Source: an uncultured Sutterella sp. (lineage in GTDB: Bacteria; Pseudomonadota; Gammaproteobacteria; Burkholderiales; Burkholderiaceae_F). From it: a stretch of DNA of 45,812 bases. This document shows positions 1 through 6,937 of this stretch, piece by piece. How positions within the stretch are numbered: position 1 is the first letter of the stretch; every line of letters begins with the position of its first letter. The notes below the pieces were generated by a model that worked only from the letters and a program-made list of their open reading frames with translations, was not told where the DNA came from and did no database searches. Location of the stretch: positions 1-45,812 of the forward strand of contig UQYP01000013.1 in the NCBI GenBank assembly GCA_900545335.1, in the 5' to 3' direction. Made by a program: the position numbers and the translations under genes.

Positions 1-40
1 TATTTCCAGTGAAAGTAGGACATTGCCCGGCTCCCCATTT

Positions 41-75
41 AAAAAGCCTCGGATCTCTTGATCTCGAGGCTTTTT
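41..75 (-). terminator. Intrinsic terminator of the acetyltransferase gene
   Basis: A perfect 11-bp inverted repeat (41-51 with 65-75) encloses a 13-nt loop. A-runs and T-runs flank it on both sides, so it could work in both directions. The stop codon of the minus-strand acetyltransferase gene lies at the stem edge. Confidence 0.8.
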
Positions 76-523
76 ATTTGCCTTTTTGCATAACGAAGTT
101 CTTCAAAAAAACACTGTTACGCAACACTTTTTGTTCCTTGATAACTTCATAACCGCGTTGTTTAAAAAATCCTTTTGCAGTGACAGAAGCATGAGTCAGT
201 ATAGGACCTTTGGCCTGCTTTTCTAATTGATCGCAAAGCGCAGTCCCTACTCCTTTATTCTGAAAATTTTTATGCACAAAAAGCCTGTTCAGATAACCTT
301 CCCGGCTGATGTCGCCAAAGCCAACGATTTGTTCATTTTCCACAGCCACTAAGCAGTAATTTTCAGATAACGACTGCTCCCACTCGAGAAAGCCAGTCTC
401 TGAATGCGTCCAGGCAAAAAGTTCTTCGCGAGAATAATCTTTTGCATTGACTGTCAGAACAGTTTCTTTGAACAGCGTGATTAAAACATTCAGATCTTCT
501 TTTTTGTAGCGTCTTAAATACAT
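74..523 (-). CDS. GNAT family N-acetyltransferase, YafP-like
   Basis: A 149-residue single-domain protein of the GCN5-related acetyltransferase fold, which transfers acetyl from acetyl-CoA to an unknown amine. The acetyl-CoA pyrophosphate loop is visible as QNKGVG (residues 88-93). Its front part (TVLTVNAKDYSREELFAWT) and its tail (FFKQRGYEV) resemble E. coli YafP, and the length is also about right for YafP. It stands alone, divergent from rarA across about 60 bp, and ends in an intrinsic terminator. The substrate cannot be read from the sequence. Acetyltransferase fold is near certain; YafP kinship is probable. Confidence 0.85.
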   Translation of the reverse strand: MYLRRYKKEDLNVLITLFKETVLTVNAKDYSREELFAWTHSETGFLEWEQSLSENYCLVAVENEQIVGFGDISREGYLNRLFVHKNFQNKGVGTALCDQLEKQAKGPILTHASVTAKGFFKQRGYEVIKEQKVLRNSVFLKNFVMQKGK

Positions 524-542
524 TTTCGCAGTCGGGACTATC

Positions 543-548
543 TATAAT
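543..548 (+). promoter_or_regulatory. Possible -10 box for rarA
   Basis: A perfect TATAAT lies about 36 bases before the rarA start codon, in the 60-bp divergent spacer. I see no convincing -35 at the right distance, and there is no Shine-Dalgarno in front of the rarA ATG, so this is only suggestive. Confidence 0.35.
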
Positions 549-583
549 GCCTCGTATCAATATACCGCTTTTATTGTCTTTTT

Positions 584-1984
584 ATGAACGAAAATTTATT
601 TGCTGACCTTATCCCTGCCGAGTCTTTTAAACGCTCGCCGTCTCGTGAGCGTCACACGATTAATTCACGCATGCAGCCTTTGGCAGAGAGATTACGCCCT
701 AAAACATTAGATGAAGTGGTCGGTCAGCAGCATCTTTTAGGACCGGGCAAGCCCTTGCGGGTGGCTTTTGAAGAAGGTCGTCCCCACTCAATGATCCTTT
801 GGGGACCGCCCGGTGTCGGGAAAACTACCCTGGCCCGCCTGATGGCTAAAGCTTTTAATTTGCCCTTCATCGCAATTTCTGCGGTTTTGAGCGGAGTGAA
901 AGAAATTCGTGAAGCGGTTGATCAGGCTCAGCACCATATGGATCAAACAGGGGAACCGACTTTAGTATTTGTTGATGAAGTTCACCGTTTCTCCAAATCT
1001 CAGCAAGATGCTTTTTTACCTCATGTTGAAAGCGGTCTTTTTGTTTTTATCGGCGCTACGACAGAAAATCCCAGTTTTGAGGTCAACAGCGCTCTGTTGT
1101 CGCGATCGGCAACCTACGTGCTCGAAAGCTTGAAAAAGGAAGATTTTGAAAAACTTATGCCTCGTGCGGTCTTGGCTGAAGCGCCCGGCCTCACATTTTC
1201 CGACGAAGCAAAAGAGATTCTCTTTAATTTGGCCGACGGCGACGCCAGACGCTTTCTCAATGCCGTTGAATTAGCCTGTCACCTTGCAACTGATAAGGGT
1301 ATTAAAGAGGTGGGTCCCGAATTGTTAAGGCAGAGTTTGCCCGCTACGCTCAGGCGTTTTGATAAAGGGGGAGAAAATTTTTACGATCTGATTTCTGCTT
1401 TACATAAATCAGTTCGGGGCAGTGATCCGGATGCCGCTTTATATTGGATGACCCGGATGCTGGTCGGCGGCTGTGATCCTCTTTACATTTGCCGCAGAGT
1501 CATCCGTATGGCCACGGAGGATATCGGATTGGCCGATCCCAGAGCATTGGAAATTGCTCTCAATGCAGCTCAAGCTTATGAGCGCCTGGGATCACCTGAA
1601 GGTGAGCTCGCAATTGCCAATGCTGTGGTTTATTGCGCTGTTGCACCCAAGAGTAATTCAATTGAGGTGGCCTATAACGCTGTCAAAGCCTTTGTGAAAA
1701 AAGATGCCTCCCGTCCGGTTCCGCTTTATTTGCGCAATGCACCGACAAAATTGATGAGTGAATTGGGCTACTCTCACGGGTACCGCTATGCTCATGATGA
1801 ACCCGATGCTTTTGCAGCAGGAGAAGTGTATTTGCCTGAGGGCATTGAAAACATGCGTTGGTATAGCCCGCGTCCAAGAGGGCTTGAGATAAAAATTGCC
1901 GAGAAACTTGAGCGCCTCAAAGCGCTTAACCGTCAGGCATGGGCAAAAGGTCAGGGGCGAAAACGTTTTGAGAAAGAAAAATAG
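584..1984 (+). CDS. rarA: Replication-associated recombination protein A
   Basis: A AAA+ ATPase of the RarA/MgsA/WRNIP1 family, 466 residues, close to the family norm. In other bacteria it acts at stalled forks and binds single-stranded DNA ends. The clamp-loader-like ATPase core shows Walker A GPPGVGKTT (74-82), Walker B VFVDEVH (about 128-134) and sensor 1 GATTENPSF. The C-terminal tetramerisation part contains the conserved HKSVRGSDPDAALYWMTRM stretch and RRVIRMATEDIGLADP. It starts with ATG without a clear ribosome site. serS follows about 100 bp later in the same direction, an order common in Proteobacteria. Confidence 0.96.
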   Translation: MNENLFADLIPAESFKRSPSRERHTINSRMQPLAERLRPKTLDEVVGQQHLLGPGKPLRVAFEEGRPHSMILWGPPGVGKTTLARLMAKAFNLPFIAISAVLSGVKEIREAVDQAQHHMDQTGEPTLVFVDEVHRFSKSQQDAFLPHVESGLFVFIGATTENPSFEVNSALLSRSATYVLESLKKEDFEKLMPRAVLAEAPGLTFSDEAKEILFNLADGDARRFLNAVELACHLATDKGIKEVGPELLRQSLPATLRRFDKGGENFYDLISALHKSVRGSDPDAALYWMTRMLVGGCDPLYICRRVIRMATEDIGLADPRALEIALNAAQAYERLGSPEGELAIANAVVYCAVAPKSNSIEVAYNAVKAFVKKDASRPVPLYLRNAPTKLMSELGYSHGYRYAHDEPDAFAAGEVYLPEGIENMRWYSPRPRGLEIKIAEKLERLKALNRQAWAKGQGRKRFEKEK

Positions 1985-2050
1985 CAACATACGACATATT
2001 GCTCTTGCAATCATGGCTTAAACGGGTGAAAATTACCGAATGTGTTTTTT

Positions 2051-2064
2051 CAGAGTTCGCTCTG
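2051..2064 (+). other. Small UUCG-capped hairpin before serS
   Basis: CAGAG-TTCG-CTCTG is a perfect 5-bp stem with a stable tetraloop, just before the AGGAATTAAG ribosome site of serS. No function is assigned; it may simply stabilise the mRNA 5' end. Confidence 0.35.
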
Positions 2065-2081
2065 GTTATTAGGAATTAAGA

Positions 2082-3401
2082 ATGCTTGATATCAATTTAT
2101 TGCGTAAGCAACTCGATGATGTCGTTGCTCGTTTGGCAACGCGTCCGTTTGAATTCCCGGTCAAAGAATTCAACGCTTTGGAAAATGACCGCAAGGCTGT
2201 GCAAAAGCAGACCGAAGAACTTCAGGCTTTGCGCAATAGCTTGTCTAAGCAAATCGGTGCAGCCCGTAAAGCCGGAGGCGACGCTGCTGATTTAATGGCT
2301 GAAGCAGCAGCTATTCCTGAAAAATTGTCAGAACTCGAAGACAGACTTTCTCAGATCCGTACCGATTTGAACGAACTCTTAATGAGTGTCCCGAATTTGC
2401 CTCACGAATCTGTACCGGTCGGTCGTGACGAACGTGATAATCCCGAAGTGCGCCGTTGGGGAACGCCCCGTACGTTTGATTTCCCGATCAAGGATCACGT
2501 TGATGTCGGCGTTCCTTTGGGAATGGACTTTGAAACGGCCGCTAAAGAATCCGGTGCCCGTTTCTGCTTTATGCGCGGACAGGTAGCCCGTCTTCATCGC
2601 GCTTTGGCTCAATTCATGCTCGATACCCATACCCGTGAACACGGTTATGTTGAATGCTATACGCCGTATGTCGTGAGCGCTGAAACGATGCGCGGTACCG
2701 GTCAGCTTCCGAAATTTGAAGAAGATCTTTTTGCAGCCAAGAAGGGCGGTCAAGAGGGAGAAGGGGAACGCATGTACCTGATTCCGACCGCTGAAGTGTC
2801 GTTAACCAATATGGTAAGCGGCAAGCTGCTGCGTGCCGATCAATTGCCGATCAAGATTACGGCCCATACCCCGTGCTTCCGTTCAGAAGCCGGTTCCTAC
2901 GGCCGTGATACCCGCGGCATGATCCGTCAGCACCAGTTCGATAAGGTCGAAATGGTGCGCATCGTAAGCCCGGAAGACAGCTACAAGCACTTGGATGAAA
3001 TGGTTCACAACGCTGAAACGATTCTCCAACGTTTAGGTTTACCCTATCGTGTTATTACGCTTTGCACGGGCGATATGGGATTCGGTGCTGCCAAGACCTT
3101 TGACCTGGAAGTGTGGCTGCCGGCTCAAAACACCTATCGTGAAATTTCTTCCTGCTCAAACTGCGAAGCTTTCCAGGCTCGCCGCATGGGCGCTCGCGTT
3201 AAGGGTAAGGACGGCAAGATTCAGTATGTACACACCTTAAACGGTTCCGGCCTTGCTGTGGGCCGCACTTTGGTGGCAGTGCTTGAAAACTACCAAAATG
3301 CCGACGGCAGTGTGACTGTTCCTGAAGTGTTGCGTCCCTACATGGGCGGCGTTGAAGTGTTGCGTCCGGAAAATCAACCCCTGGGTGATTTTAAGGCTTA
3401 A
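2082..3401 (+). CDS. serS: Seryl-tRNA synthetase
   Basis: Class II aminoacyl-tRNA synthetase, 439 residues, normal for bacteria. It charges tRNA-Ser (one such tRNA lies at 4,453) and supplies seryl-tRNA-Sec where selenocysteine is used. Residues 1 to about 110 form the long antiparallel coiled-coil arm that grips the tRNA-Ser variable arm (heptad-like, rich in Lys/Glu/Leu). The catalytic domain follows, with motif 2 around FRSEAGSYGRDTRGMIRQHQF and motif 3 near LNGSGLAVGRTLVAVLENYQ. The start is ATG at 2082 behind AGGAATTAAG. A strong terminator follows. Confidence 0.98.
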   Translation: MLDINLLRKQLDDVVARLATRPFEFPVKEFNALENDRKAVQKQTEELQALRNSLSKQIGAARKAGGDAADLMAEAAAIPEKLSELEDRLSQIRTDLNELLMSVPNLPHESVPVGRDERDNPEVRRWGTPRTFDFPIKDHVDVGVPLGMDFETAAKESGARFCFMRGQVARLHRALAQFMLDTHTREHGYVECYTPYVVSAETMRGTGQLPKFEEDLFAAKKGGQEGEGERMYLIPTAEVSLTNMVSGKLLRADQLPIKITAHTPCFRSEAGSYGRDTRGMIRQHQFDKVEMVRIVSPEDSYKHLDEMVHNAETILQRLGLPYRVITLCTGDMGFGAAKTFDLEVWLPAQNTYREISSCSNCEAFQARRMGARVKGKDGKIQYVHTLNGSGLAVGRTLVAVLENYQNADGSVTVPEVLRPYMGGVEVLRPENQPLGDFKA

Positions 3402-3420
3402 CTTCTGAATTTCAGATAAA

Positions 3421-3474
3421 AGAAAAGGACACGATCCGGCTGATTTGCGCCCGGTTCTGTGTCCTTTTTCTTTT
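3421..3474 (+). terminator. Intrinsic terminator after serS
   Basis: AGAAAAGGACAC at 3421-3432 pairs with GTGTCC followed by a T-rich run at 3459-3474. The loop contains a further GC-rich segment. The position, 20 bases after the serS stop, fits termination of serS. Confidence 0.8.
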
Positions 3475-3526
3475 GCAGTGTCTGAAAAAGCTCTCAAAAG
3501 AGCCATCTTTCTGTATTTTAAATACG

Positions 3527-3578
3527 AAAAAAGGTGCCGACCCAATCGGCACAACCGATCTCATCAGCACCTGTTTTT
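3527..3578 (-). terminator. Intrinsic terminator after the histone-like gene
   Basis: On the minus strand a GGTGC...GCACC stem with an inner GC-rich hairpin is followed by six Ts. It lies just past the stop of the H1-like gene. Together with the serS terminator it separates two converging genes. Confidence 0.7.
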
Positions 3579-3591
3579 TCAGCAGACTAAA

Positions 3592-4167
3592 TTATTTCTT
3601 AGTCGTTTTCTTAGCGGCAGCTTTCTTGGCAGGGGCTTTCTTAGCCGGAGCCTTTTCTTCTGCCTTCTTAGCTACAGCCTTCTTGGCCGGGGCTTTCTTT
3701 GCAGCCGGCTTGGCAGCAGCCTTTGTTGCGGTCTTCTTGGCGGGAGCCTTGGCTTCTGCTTTCTTGGCAGCGGGCTTGGCGGCCGTTGCTTTGGCAGGGG
3801 CCTTTTCTTCGGCCTTCTTGGCTACGGCCTTCTTAGCCGGAGCTTTTTTCGCAGCCGGTTTGGCAGCCGTTTTCTTGGCGGCAGCCTTTACTTCCGTCTT
3901 TTTAGCAGCAGCCTTTTTGGCAGGAGCCTTCTTAGCGGGAGCCTTTTCGACGACGGGTTCAGAAGCCTTCAATTCTTCTTCAGCATAGGAGTGCAAAACG
4001 TCAGACTCTTTCAGCATTTCGAAAGAGGCATTCATCATTTCGCTGACTTGAGACATGCGAAGACTGTTGTGATGGCCGTCACTCAAGGTGTCATACAATT
4101 CCTTGGTGATCATGCCAAGGCGATGGTGTGCTTTCTTGTTGCGTTCGAGAATTTCTTTAAGATCCAT
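3592..4167 (-). CDS. Histone H1-like nucleoid protein with PAKKA repeats
   Basis: A 191-residue two-part protein. Residues 1 to about 70 are a mixed-charge, probably helical domain (MDLKEILERNKKAHHRLGM...) that I do not recognise. Residues about 71-191 are almost only Lys, Ala and Pro in repeated PAKKA/AAKK units, as in eukaryotic H1 tails and bacterial H1-like proteins such as those of Bordetella. Such tails bind DNA without sequence preference and compact it. The repeats are visible in the DNA as imperfect short tandem units, so length is likely to vary between strains. It is monocistronic, with its own terminator. Its exact role in this organism is unknown. Confidence 0.8.
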   Translation of the reverse strand: MDLKEILERNKKAHHRLGMITKELYDTLSDGHHNSLRMSQVSEMMNASFEMLKESDVLHSYAEEELKASEPVVEKAPAKKAPAKKAAAKKTEVKAAAKKTAAKPAAKKAPAKKAVAKKAEEKAPAKATAAKPAAKKAEAKAPAKKTATKAAAKPAAKKAPAKKAVAKKAEEKAPAKKAPAKKAAAKKTTKK

Positions 4168-4405
4168 TTTGACAAAACTCCTACAGAAATTTGTGATTCA
4201 CATAGATTCAGGATAGCCCTTTAATAGTAATGTTATTGCAAAACTAAAAGAAAATTTGAGTAACCTCAAAAGAATTTTTTAACTTTTAGTATTTACCCTC
4301 GAAAAAATCACAAACTTTTTAAGAAGTGTTGCTTTAGGACAACAAGTGAAACTCTCGGTCAATCAAAGTGATTTATGAGTTATCCACCGGAATTTACAAT
4401 CCTGA

Positions 4406-4435
4406 TCGACAAAAAAATCCGGCATCTGATAAAAT
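4406..4435 (+). promoter_or_regulatory. Putative promoter of tRNA-Ser
   Basis: TCGACA (4406-4411) and TAAAAT (4430-4435) are separated by 18 bases and lie about 18 bases before the mature tRNA 5' end. This is a fair sigma-70 match in the expected place. The rest of 4,168-4,450 is AT-rich leader of the minus-strand histone-like gene, with no other gene seen. Confidence 0.5.
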
Positions 4436-4452
4436 CGCTAGCTCCATTGTGC

Positions 4453-4543
4453 GGAGAGATGGCAGAGTGGTCGAATGCGCCGGACTCGAAATCCGGTATA
4501 CGGCTCGTCCGTATCGAGGGTTCAAATCCCTCTCTCTCCGCCA
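4453..4543 (+). tRNA. tRNA-Ser (anticodon CGA)
   Basis: A class II tRNA of 91 nt with encoded CCA. The acceptor GGAGAGA (4453-4459) pairs exactly with TCTCTCC (4533-4539). The anticodon loop reads CTCGAAA, giving anticodon CGA for UCG codons. A long variable arm follows, then a GAGGG-TTCAAAT-CCCTC T arm. Confidence 0.97.
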
Positions 4544-4630
4544 TTTTTTACATCTGGCTAATAACAATATAAATATATTTTCTATGTTTTTGCTGATTTG
4601 CCCTGAACTTTAAATTTCCGCTCTAAGTAA

Positions 4631-4658
4631 TTGATTTTTTATGCTCAGTCTGTATAAT
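4631..4658 (+). promoter_or_regulatory. Putative promoter of the rimP-nusA-infB operon
   Basis: TTGATT (4631-4636) and a perfect TATAAT (4653-4658) are 16 bases apart. Transcripts from here would start near 4,665 and run straight into two intrinsic terminators before rimP, which suggests attenuation. Confidence 0.6.
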
Positions 4659-4676
4659 CCTGTACAAGATAAAAAC

Positions 4677-4706
4677 AATAAAGGCACTTTTTAAAGTGCC
4701 TTTATT
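4677..4706 (+). terminator. Terminator/attenuator 1 before rimP
   Basis: AATAAAGGCACTTT and AAAGTGCCTTTATT form a perfect 14-bp stem with a 2-nt gap between the arms, and T-rich sequence follows. It could end tRNA-Ser transcription. It also lies only about 12 bases after the likely start of the rimP operon transcript. Confidence 0.8.
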
Positions 4707-4778
4707 ATTTATCGGTCGTCGAGTGCTGATTACTCAGCGCAAAACCTTTGTTTCGGGATGTCTGAAGCAGAGGGGATG

Positions 4779-4805
4779 GATGGGCCTTAGAGCCCATCTT
4801 TTTTT
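4779..4805 (+). terminator. Terminator/attenuator 2 before rimP
   Basis: GATGGGC (4779-4785) pairs with GCCCATC (4792-4798) around a 6-nt loop and is followed by seven Ts. This is a textbook intrinsic terminator, 30 bases before the rimP start codon and with no gene between, so readthrough or antitermination must occur for the operon to be expressed from upstream. Confidence 0.85.
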
Positions 4806-4835
4806 GGAATTTTCCCGCAAGGATAACGAAAACGA

Positions 4836-5408
4836 ATGACAGAAACATCGACAGATTTGCTGACGTTGGTTGAGCAAACCGTTGAAGGGATGGGCTTTGA
4901 ATTTGTGGATTTGGAGCGCCTGCCCCGTGGCTTGATCCGTGTCACGATGGACTGCCCGGAAGGTGTGGGAGTGGATGACTGCGAACGTGTCAGCAATCAG
5001 CTCACCTATTTGTTTACCGTAGAAAACATTGACTACGAGCGCTTGGAGGTGTCTTCTCCCGGTGTGGAGCGGCCTTTAAAGCGCGTGAAGGATTGGGAAC
5101 GTTTTATCGGTAAACTCGTTCACGTCGAACTTTTTTCACCTTTAATGGCCGAGGGTTTCCCGGAGGCGGGCCGCCGCAAATTGGACGGCCGTATCCAGGC
5201 CGTACGAGTCGATGGTTCTCAAACGATGATTGATTTCTTATTTACTGACGAAAAACCTGCGAAGACGCCTGCTCAGGCAGCGCGCGAACGTATTGCTCAA
5301 AAGCGGGGTAAAAAGGCGGCTGCCGTGCAGCCCGTTGCCGTCAGCTTCCCGATTGACTTGGTTGATCGGGCCCATTTAGTTGCAGAATTAAATTTCAAAG
5401 GAAAGTAA
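4836..5408 (+). CDS. rimP: Ribosome maturation factor RimP
   Basis: Needed for assembly of the 30S subunit. The N-terminal alpha/beta domain runs through residues 1 to about 75 (VEQTVEGMGFEFVDLE, then VSSPGVERPL), followed by the SH3-like C-terminal domain. At 190 residues it is longer than the usual 150 or so. The excess is a Lys/Ala/Arg-rich insert at about residues 140-167 within the C-terminal domain, as seen in some betaproteobacteria. First gene of the rimP-nusA-infB-rbfA-truB-typA run; nusA begins 4 bases after its stop. Start ATG 4836 follows AAGGATAACG. Confidence 0.96.
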   Translation: MTETSTDLLTLVEQTVEGMGFEFVDLERLPRGLIRVTMDCPEGVGVDDCERVSNQLTYLFTVENIDYERLEVSSPGVERPLKRVKDWERFIGKLVHVELFSPLMAEGFPEAGRRKLDGRIQAVRVDGSQTMIDFLFTDEKPAKTPAQAARERIAQKRGKKAAAVQPVAVSFPIDLVDRAHLVAELNFKGK

Positions 5409-5412
5409 AAAA

Positions 5413-6900
5413 ATGAACCGCGAAATGCTTGAAATGGTTGAAGTGTTGGCACAAGAGAAGAGCGTGCCTCGTGAGGTCGTCTTCGGAGTGCTCGAAACGG
5501 CTCTTGCCTCTGCAGTGAAGAAGGCTAACTTTGCCGGCGAAGATGCGGATGTCGAAGTGCATGTTGATCGCGATACCGGCGACTACAGAGCATGGCGCCG
5601 CTGGCTGATCGTGGCCGATGATCAAGGTCTGCAGGAGCCCGACCGTCAGGAAATGTTCTCCGATATTCATGACGAATATCCGGAATTGAACGTGGGCGAC
5701 TATATCCGCGTGGAAGTTCAAAACATCAACAGCTCCGGCCGCCGCTTCGCTCAGGATGCCAAACAAGTGATTTTGCAGCGCTTGCGTGATGCCGAGCGTG
5801 AACAGATGTTGGTGGAATTTTTGGCTCGCGACGAAAAGGTTGTCTCAGGCTTAGTCAAGCGCATGGACAAGGGCGATGCCATTGTTGAAATCGGCAAGGT
5901 TGAGGCTCGTTTGCCTCGCTCTGAAATGCTGCCCAAGGAATCTTTCCGTCCGGGTGACCGCGTTCGCGCCTATGTGGCTCGTGTCGATCGCACCTGCAAG
6001 GGGCAACAGGTTTTCTTATCCCGTACAAGCCCCGAATTTATTAAGGAACTTTTTGCTCTGCAGGTTCCGGAGATTGAAGAAGGCTTGCTTGAAATCAAGA
6101 GCGCTGCTCGCGATCCGGGCAGCCGTGCAAAGATTGCTGTTCAGGCTAAGGATGCCCGTCTGGATCCGGTGGGCACCTGCATCGGTGTACGCGGCACGCG
6201 TGTCAATGCTGTCTCTAACGAATTGGGCGGCGAACGTGTCGACATCGTGGTTTGGGACGATGAACCTGCTCAGTTTGTGGTGAGCGCACTTGAACCGGCA
6301 AAAGTTTCCGGCGTTGTCATGCTGGAAGATACACACACGATGGAAGTGGTGGTCGATGAAGAAAACTTGGCCATTGCAATCGGTCGCGCAGGACAAAACG
6401 TTCGCCTGGCTTCTGAATTAACGGGCTGGAAGATCGACATCATGACCGATGAAGAAGCCAATGCCAAACGTGATGAAGAAACCAGCAAGATTCGTGCTGA
6501 ATTTGTTGAAAAATTGGGTGTCGGAGAAGATGTTGCCGACATCTTGATTGAAAACGGTTTCTCTTCCATTGAAGAAGTGGCCTATGTTCCTGAATCTGAA
6601 CTGCTTGAAATTGAAGCTTTTGACGAAGACACGGTGAAGGAGCTGCGCGAACGCGCCCGCAACAAGTGCCTCATGCAGGATTTGGAACGTGAAGAAAATC
6701 TCCGTCAGGCTGAACCCGAAATGGTTGCGCTTGAAGGAATGGATAATGATTTGGTTAACGTACTGGTTGCCCACGGAGTCAAAACCCGTGATGACTTGGC
6801 CGAATTAGCCGTTGATGAATTGGTGGAAATGAGCGGTATCGATGCAGATCGTGCTTCGAAATTGATTTTGGCCGCCCGCGCCCACTGGTTCAACAAGTAA
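5413..6900 (+). CDS. nusA: Transcription termination/antitermination factor NusA
   Basis: RNA polymerase elongation factor that promotes pausing and intrinsic termination and takes part in antitermination. 495 residues with the full proteobacterial layout: RNAP-binding N-terminal domain (1 to about 125), S1 domain (about 135-200), two KH domains (about 210-345, including IGRAGQNVRLASELTGW), and two helix-hairpin-helix acidic repeats at the C-terminus (about 365-415 and 435-495). Sits between rimP and infB, as in E. coli. Because NusA enhances intrinsic termination, the two terminators before the operon make self-control plausible. Confidence 0.98.
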   Translation: MNREMLEMVEVLAQEKSVPREVVFGVLETALASAVKKANFAGEDADVEVHVDRDTGDYRAWRRWLIVADDQGLQEPDRQEMFSDIHDEYPELNVGDYIRVEVQNINSSGRRFAQDAKQVILQRLRDAEREQMLVEFLARDEKVVSGLVKRMDKGDAIVEIGKVEARLPRSEMLPKESFRPGDRVRAYVARVDRTCKGQQVFLSRTSPEFIKELFALQVPEIEEGLLEIKSAARDPGSRAKIAVQAKDARLDPVGTCIGVRGTRVNAVSNELGGERVDIVVWDDEPAQFVVSALEPAKVSGVVMLEDTHTMEVVVDEENLAIAIGRAGQNVRLASELTGWKIDIMTDEEANAKRDEETSKIRAEFVEKLGVGEDVADILIENGFSSIEEVAYVPESELLEIEAFDEDTVKELRERARNKCLMQDLEREENLRQAEPEMVALEGMDNDLVNVLVAHGVKTRDDLAELAVDELVEMSGIDADRASKLILAARAHWFNK

Positions 6901-6902
6901 AA

Positions 6903-6925
6903 CGTGCTTTAACCGATAAAGTACG
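6903..6925 (+). other. Hairpin in the nusA-infB gap
   Basis: CGTGCTTTA (6903-6911) pairs with TAAAGTACG (6917-6925) around ACCGA, with one G-U pair, and ends just before the AAGGAGA ribosome site of infB. There is no T-run, so it is not a terminator. It could stabilise the message or affect infB initiation. Confidence 0.5.
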
Positions 6926-6937
6926 AAAGGAGAGAAT

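Noticed and set aside
3592..3990. Plus-strand frames through the histone-like gene, rich in Leu, Ala, Phe and Gly, looking like repeat proteins
   Set aside because: They are the reverse complement of the Lys/Ala repeat; the minus-strand frame has a sensible start, terminator and known family pattern.
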